From Planctomycetales bacterium (GTDB lineage Bacteria; Planctomycetota; Planctomycetia; Pirellulales; Thermoguttaceae), in contig SKJM01000381.1 in assembly GCA_007122045.1 (NCBI GenBank), positions 1 through 6,588 on the forward strand: a DNA stretch of 6,588 bases. The letters are read 5' to 3'. The notes under the pieces were generated by a model, which was given only the letters and a program-made list of their open reading frames with translations, did not search any database and had not been told where the DNA came from. The position numbers and the translations under genes are program-made. Of the stretch, positions 5,177 through 6,588 are shown one piece after another. Numbering within the stretch: the stretch's first letter is position 1; every line of letters begins with the position of its first letter.

Positions 5177-6588
5177 ATGTTCGGATTGCCGCTGATCGAC
5201 GTTTTGGTCATTGTCGTCTATTTCAGCATTGTGCTGGCGGTGGGGGCGTGGGCGTCGCGCCGGGTGCTCAGCGAGGAGGGGTTCTTCCTGGCGGGCCGGC
5301 GGTTCGGCAAGTTCGTGCAAACCTTCGCGTCGTTCGGCCAGGGCACCAGTGCCGATAACGCCGTGGGCGTGACCACCACCACCTTCCACAACGGGGCGGC
5401 GGGAATCTGGAGTTCCCTGCTGTACCTGTTCGGCACCCCGGTGTACTGGTTCACCTCAAGCTGGCTGCGCCGCCTGCGGGTGCTCACCCTCGGCGACTTC
5501 TTCGTCGAGCGCTACGGCAGCCGCCGGATGGGCGCCCTGTACGCGCTGATCGGGACGGTGGGCATGATGGCGTTCATCGCGCTGGGCTTCAGCGCCATGT
5601 CGAAGACCATCCTGGCCATCACCCCGAAAACCGCCGCCGAGTTCACCCCCGCCGAGGCCCGGGAATACGAAACGGCCTACCGGCAACTCGCCGAGGACGA
5701 CGCGCTCGCCCCGGCTGAGATTCTGTCGCTCGAGCAGTTGCAGGCGCGGGAGCAGCTCGAGCGCGCAGCGCCCGCCGAGTTGACGACCGAGCAGCAGGCG
5801 CACCTGGACCGCCTGCAAGCGCAGCGCGCGGCGACGGTCATCTCGCACCTCCGGTTGGACGCCCTGGTTTGGGGCATGTGCGTCATCGTCATGTTGTATG
5901 CGGCGGCCGGAGGTCTGGAGGCCGCGTTCCTGACCGACACGCTGCAAGGCATGTGCATCATCGCCCTTTCGATCCTCCTCATCCCGTTCGCCTGGGCACA
6001 GATCAACGTGCTGTACGGCGGCGAGGGCGTCCAAGGCGCGCTGAGCACCATCCACGCCCGGCTGCCCGACTCGCACTTCGACATCTTCGGCTCGCCGCAC
6101 GCGATCGACTTCACCTGGTACTACATCGTGGCGCTGTCGGTCATGGCGCTGCTGACCGTGGTGATTCAGCCCAACATGCTGGTCACCTGCGGTTCCGCCC
6201 GCGACGAATACGCTGCCCGATACGGTTTCGTGGTGGGCAGCTACATGAAGCGGTTCTGCACGGTGCTTTGGGGGGTGTTCGGACTGGCGGCCATCGTGCT
6301 GTACGCCGGGCACATCGAGGATTCCGACCTGGTGTGGGGCTATGCCACGCGCGACCTGCTGGGGCCGTTGGGCCTCGGGCTGGTCGGGCTGATGATCGCC
6401 TGCCTCATGGCGGCCTTGATGTCGACGGCCGACTGCCTGATGCTCACCTCCGCCTCGCTGTTGACGCACAACCTGTACCGGCCGCTGGTGCCGGGGCGCA
6501 GCCCGCGGCACTACGTGTGGGCGGGGCGGGTACTGGGCGGGGCGATGCTGGCGGGCTCGGCCTGGATTGCCCTGCAGTTCGACACGAT
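5177..6588 (+). CDS. Sodium:solute symporter (SSS family), 3' end outside the window
   Basis: Open from ATG 5177 to the window edge, 470 residues with no stop. The N-terminus MFGLPLIDVLVIVVYFSIVLAVGAWASRR is a typical first SSS helix (about residues 8-27), followed by the EEGFFLAGRRFG segment usual before helix 2 and by FASFGQGTSADNAVG in helix 2. RVLTLGDFFVERYGSRRMG matches the conserved 'tlpef...Rfgsrr' region after helix 3. AAGGLEAAFLTDTLQG corresponds to the usual 'GGl.av..TD.lQ' segment, and MSTADCLMLTSASLLTHNLYRP (M415 onward, S416/T417) to the Na+-site helix and the following conserved stretch. The family couples Na+ entry to uptake of sugars, sugar acids, amino acids or other solutes in the inner membrane; the substrate cannot be read from sequence. 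Unusual: residues about 149-228 form a charged Glu/Gln/Ala/Arg-rich insertion between the putative fourth and fifth helices. The context suggests uptake of a polysaccharide breakdown product (inference). Confidence 0.92.
   Translation, partial: MFGLPLIDVLVIVVYFSIVLAVGAWASRRVLSEEGFFLAGRRFGKFVQTFASFGQGTSADNAVGVTTTTFHNGAAGIWSSLLYLFGTPVYWFTSSWLRRLRVLTLGDFFVERYGSRRMGALYALIGTVGMMAFIALGFSAMSKTILAITPKTAAEFTPAEAREYETAYRQLAEDDALAPAEILSLEQLQAREQLERAAPAELTTEQQAHLDRLQAQRAATVISHLRLDALVWGMCVIVMLYAAAGGLEAAFLTDTLQGMCIIALSILLIPFAWAQINVLYGGEGVQGALSTIHARLPDSHFDIFGSPHAIDFTWYYIVALSVMALLTVVIQPNMLVTCGSARDEYAARYGFVVGSYMKRFCTVLWGVFGLAAIVLYAGHIEDSDLVWGYATRDLLGPLGLGLVGLMIACLMAALMSTADCLMLTSASLLTHNLYRPLVPGRSPRHYVWAGRVLGGAMLAGSAWIALQFDT

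Noticed and set aside
5456..6511. 351-residue open frame on the - strand
   Set aside because: Antisense to the SSS gene; its translation is His/Gln/Arg-rich and compositionally biased, while the + strand encodes clear SSS motifs.

Overview
GC-rich bacterial DNA carrying a carbohydrate-degradation locus. All five recognisable genes are on the + strand: three exported or cell-envelope proteins, one cytosolic enzyme-like protein and one membrane transporter. A Tat-exported beta-helix protein, a Big_2-tailed secreted protein, a divergent URO-D-superfamily protein and an SSS transporter together resemble Planctomycetota (or related PVC bacteria) best. This is an inference from gene content, since no marker gene is present.

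Layout. (1) 1-645: the C-terminal end of a protein cut by the window edge, finishing in a bacterial Ig-like domain. (2) 674-1816: a Tat-signal right-handed beta-helix protein. (3) 1906-3528: a secreted all-helical enzyme whose HH...HE...RH residues and length match family 2 pectate lyases (PL2). (4) 3529-3794: an intergenic region with a 143-bp nested inverted-repeat element, then a 10-bp direct repeat abutting the next start codon. (5) 3795-4928: a URO-D/methyltransferase-superfamily protein with HxC...C zinc ligands. (6) 4929-5176: an intergenic region almost filled by a 213-bp nested inverted-repeat element. (7) 5177-6588: a sodium:solute symporter that runs off the right edge and carries an unusual charged insertion of about 80 residues.

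How the genes may work together. Genes 1-3 are close (28- and 89-bp gaps, strong Shine-Dalgarno sites before genes 2 and 3) and look like one transcription unit for breakdown of a uronic-acid polymer such as pectin. The PL2-like enzyme would release unsaturated oligogalacturonides, and the SSS protein could import a sugar acid or similar product. The URO-D-like protein has its own AT-rich upstream region and its role is unknown.

The most unusual structures are the two long imperfect palindromes. They share the termini GTAGGGTGG/CCACCCTAC, each lies directly behind a stop codon, and they bracket the URO-D-like gene. They look like non-autonomous MITE/REP-type mobile repeats. No transposase, tRNA, rRNA or CRISPR array was seen.
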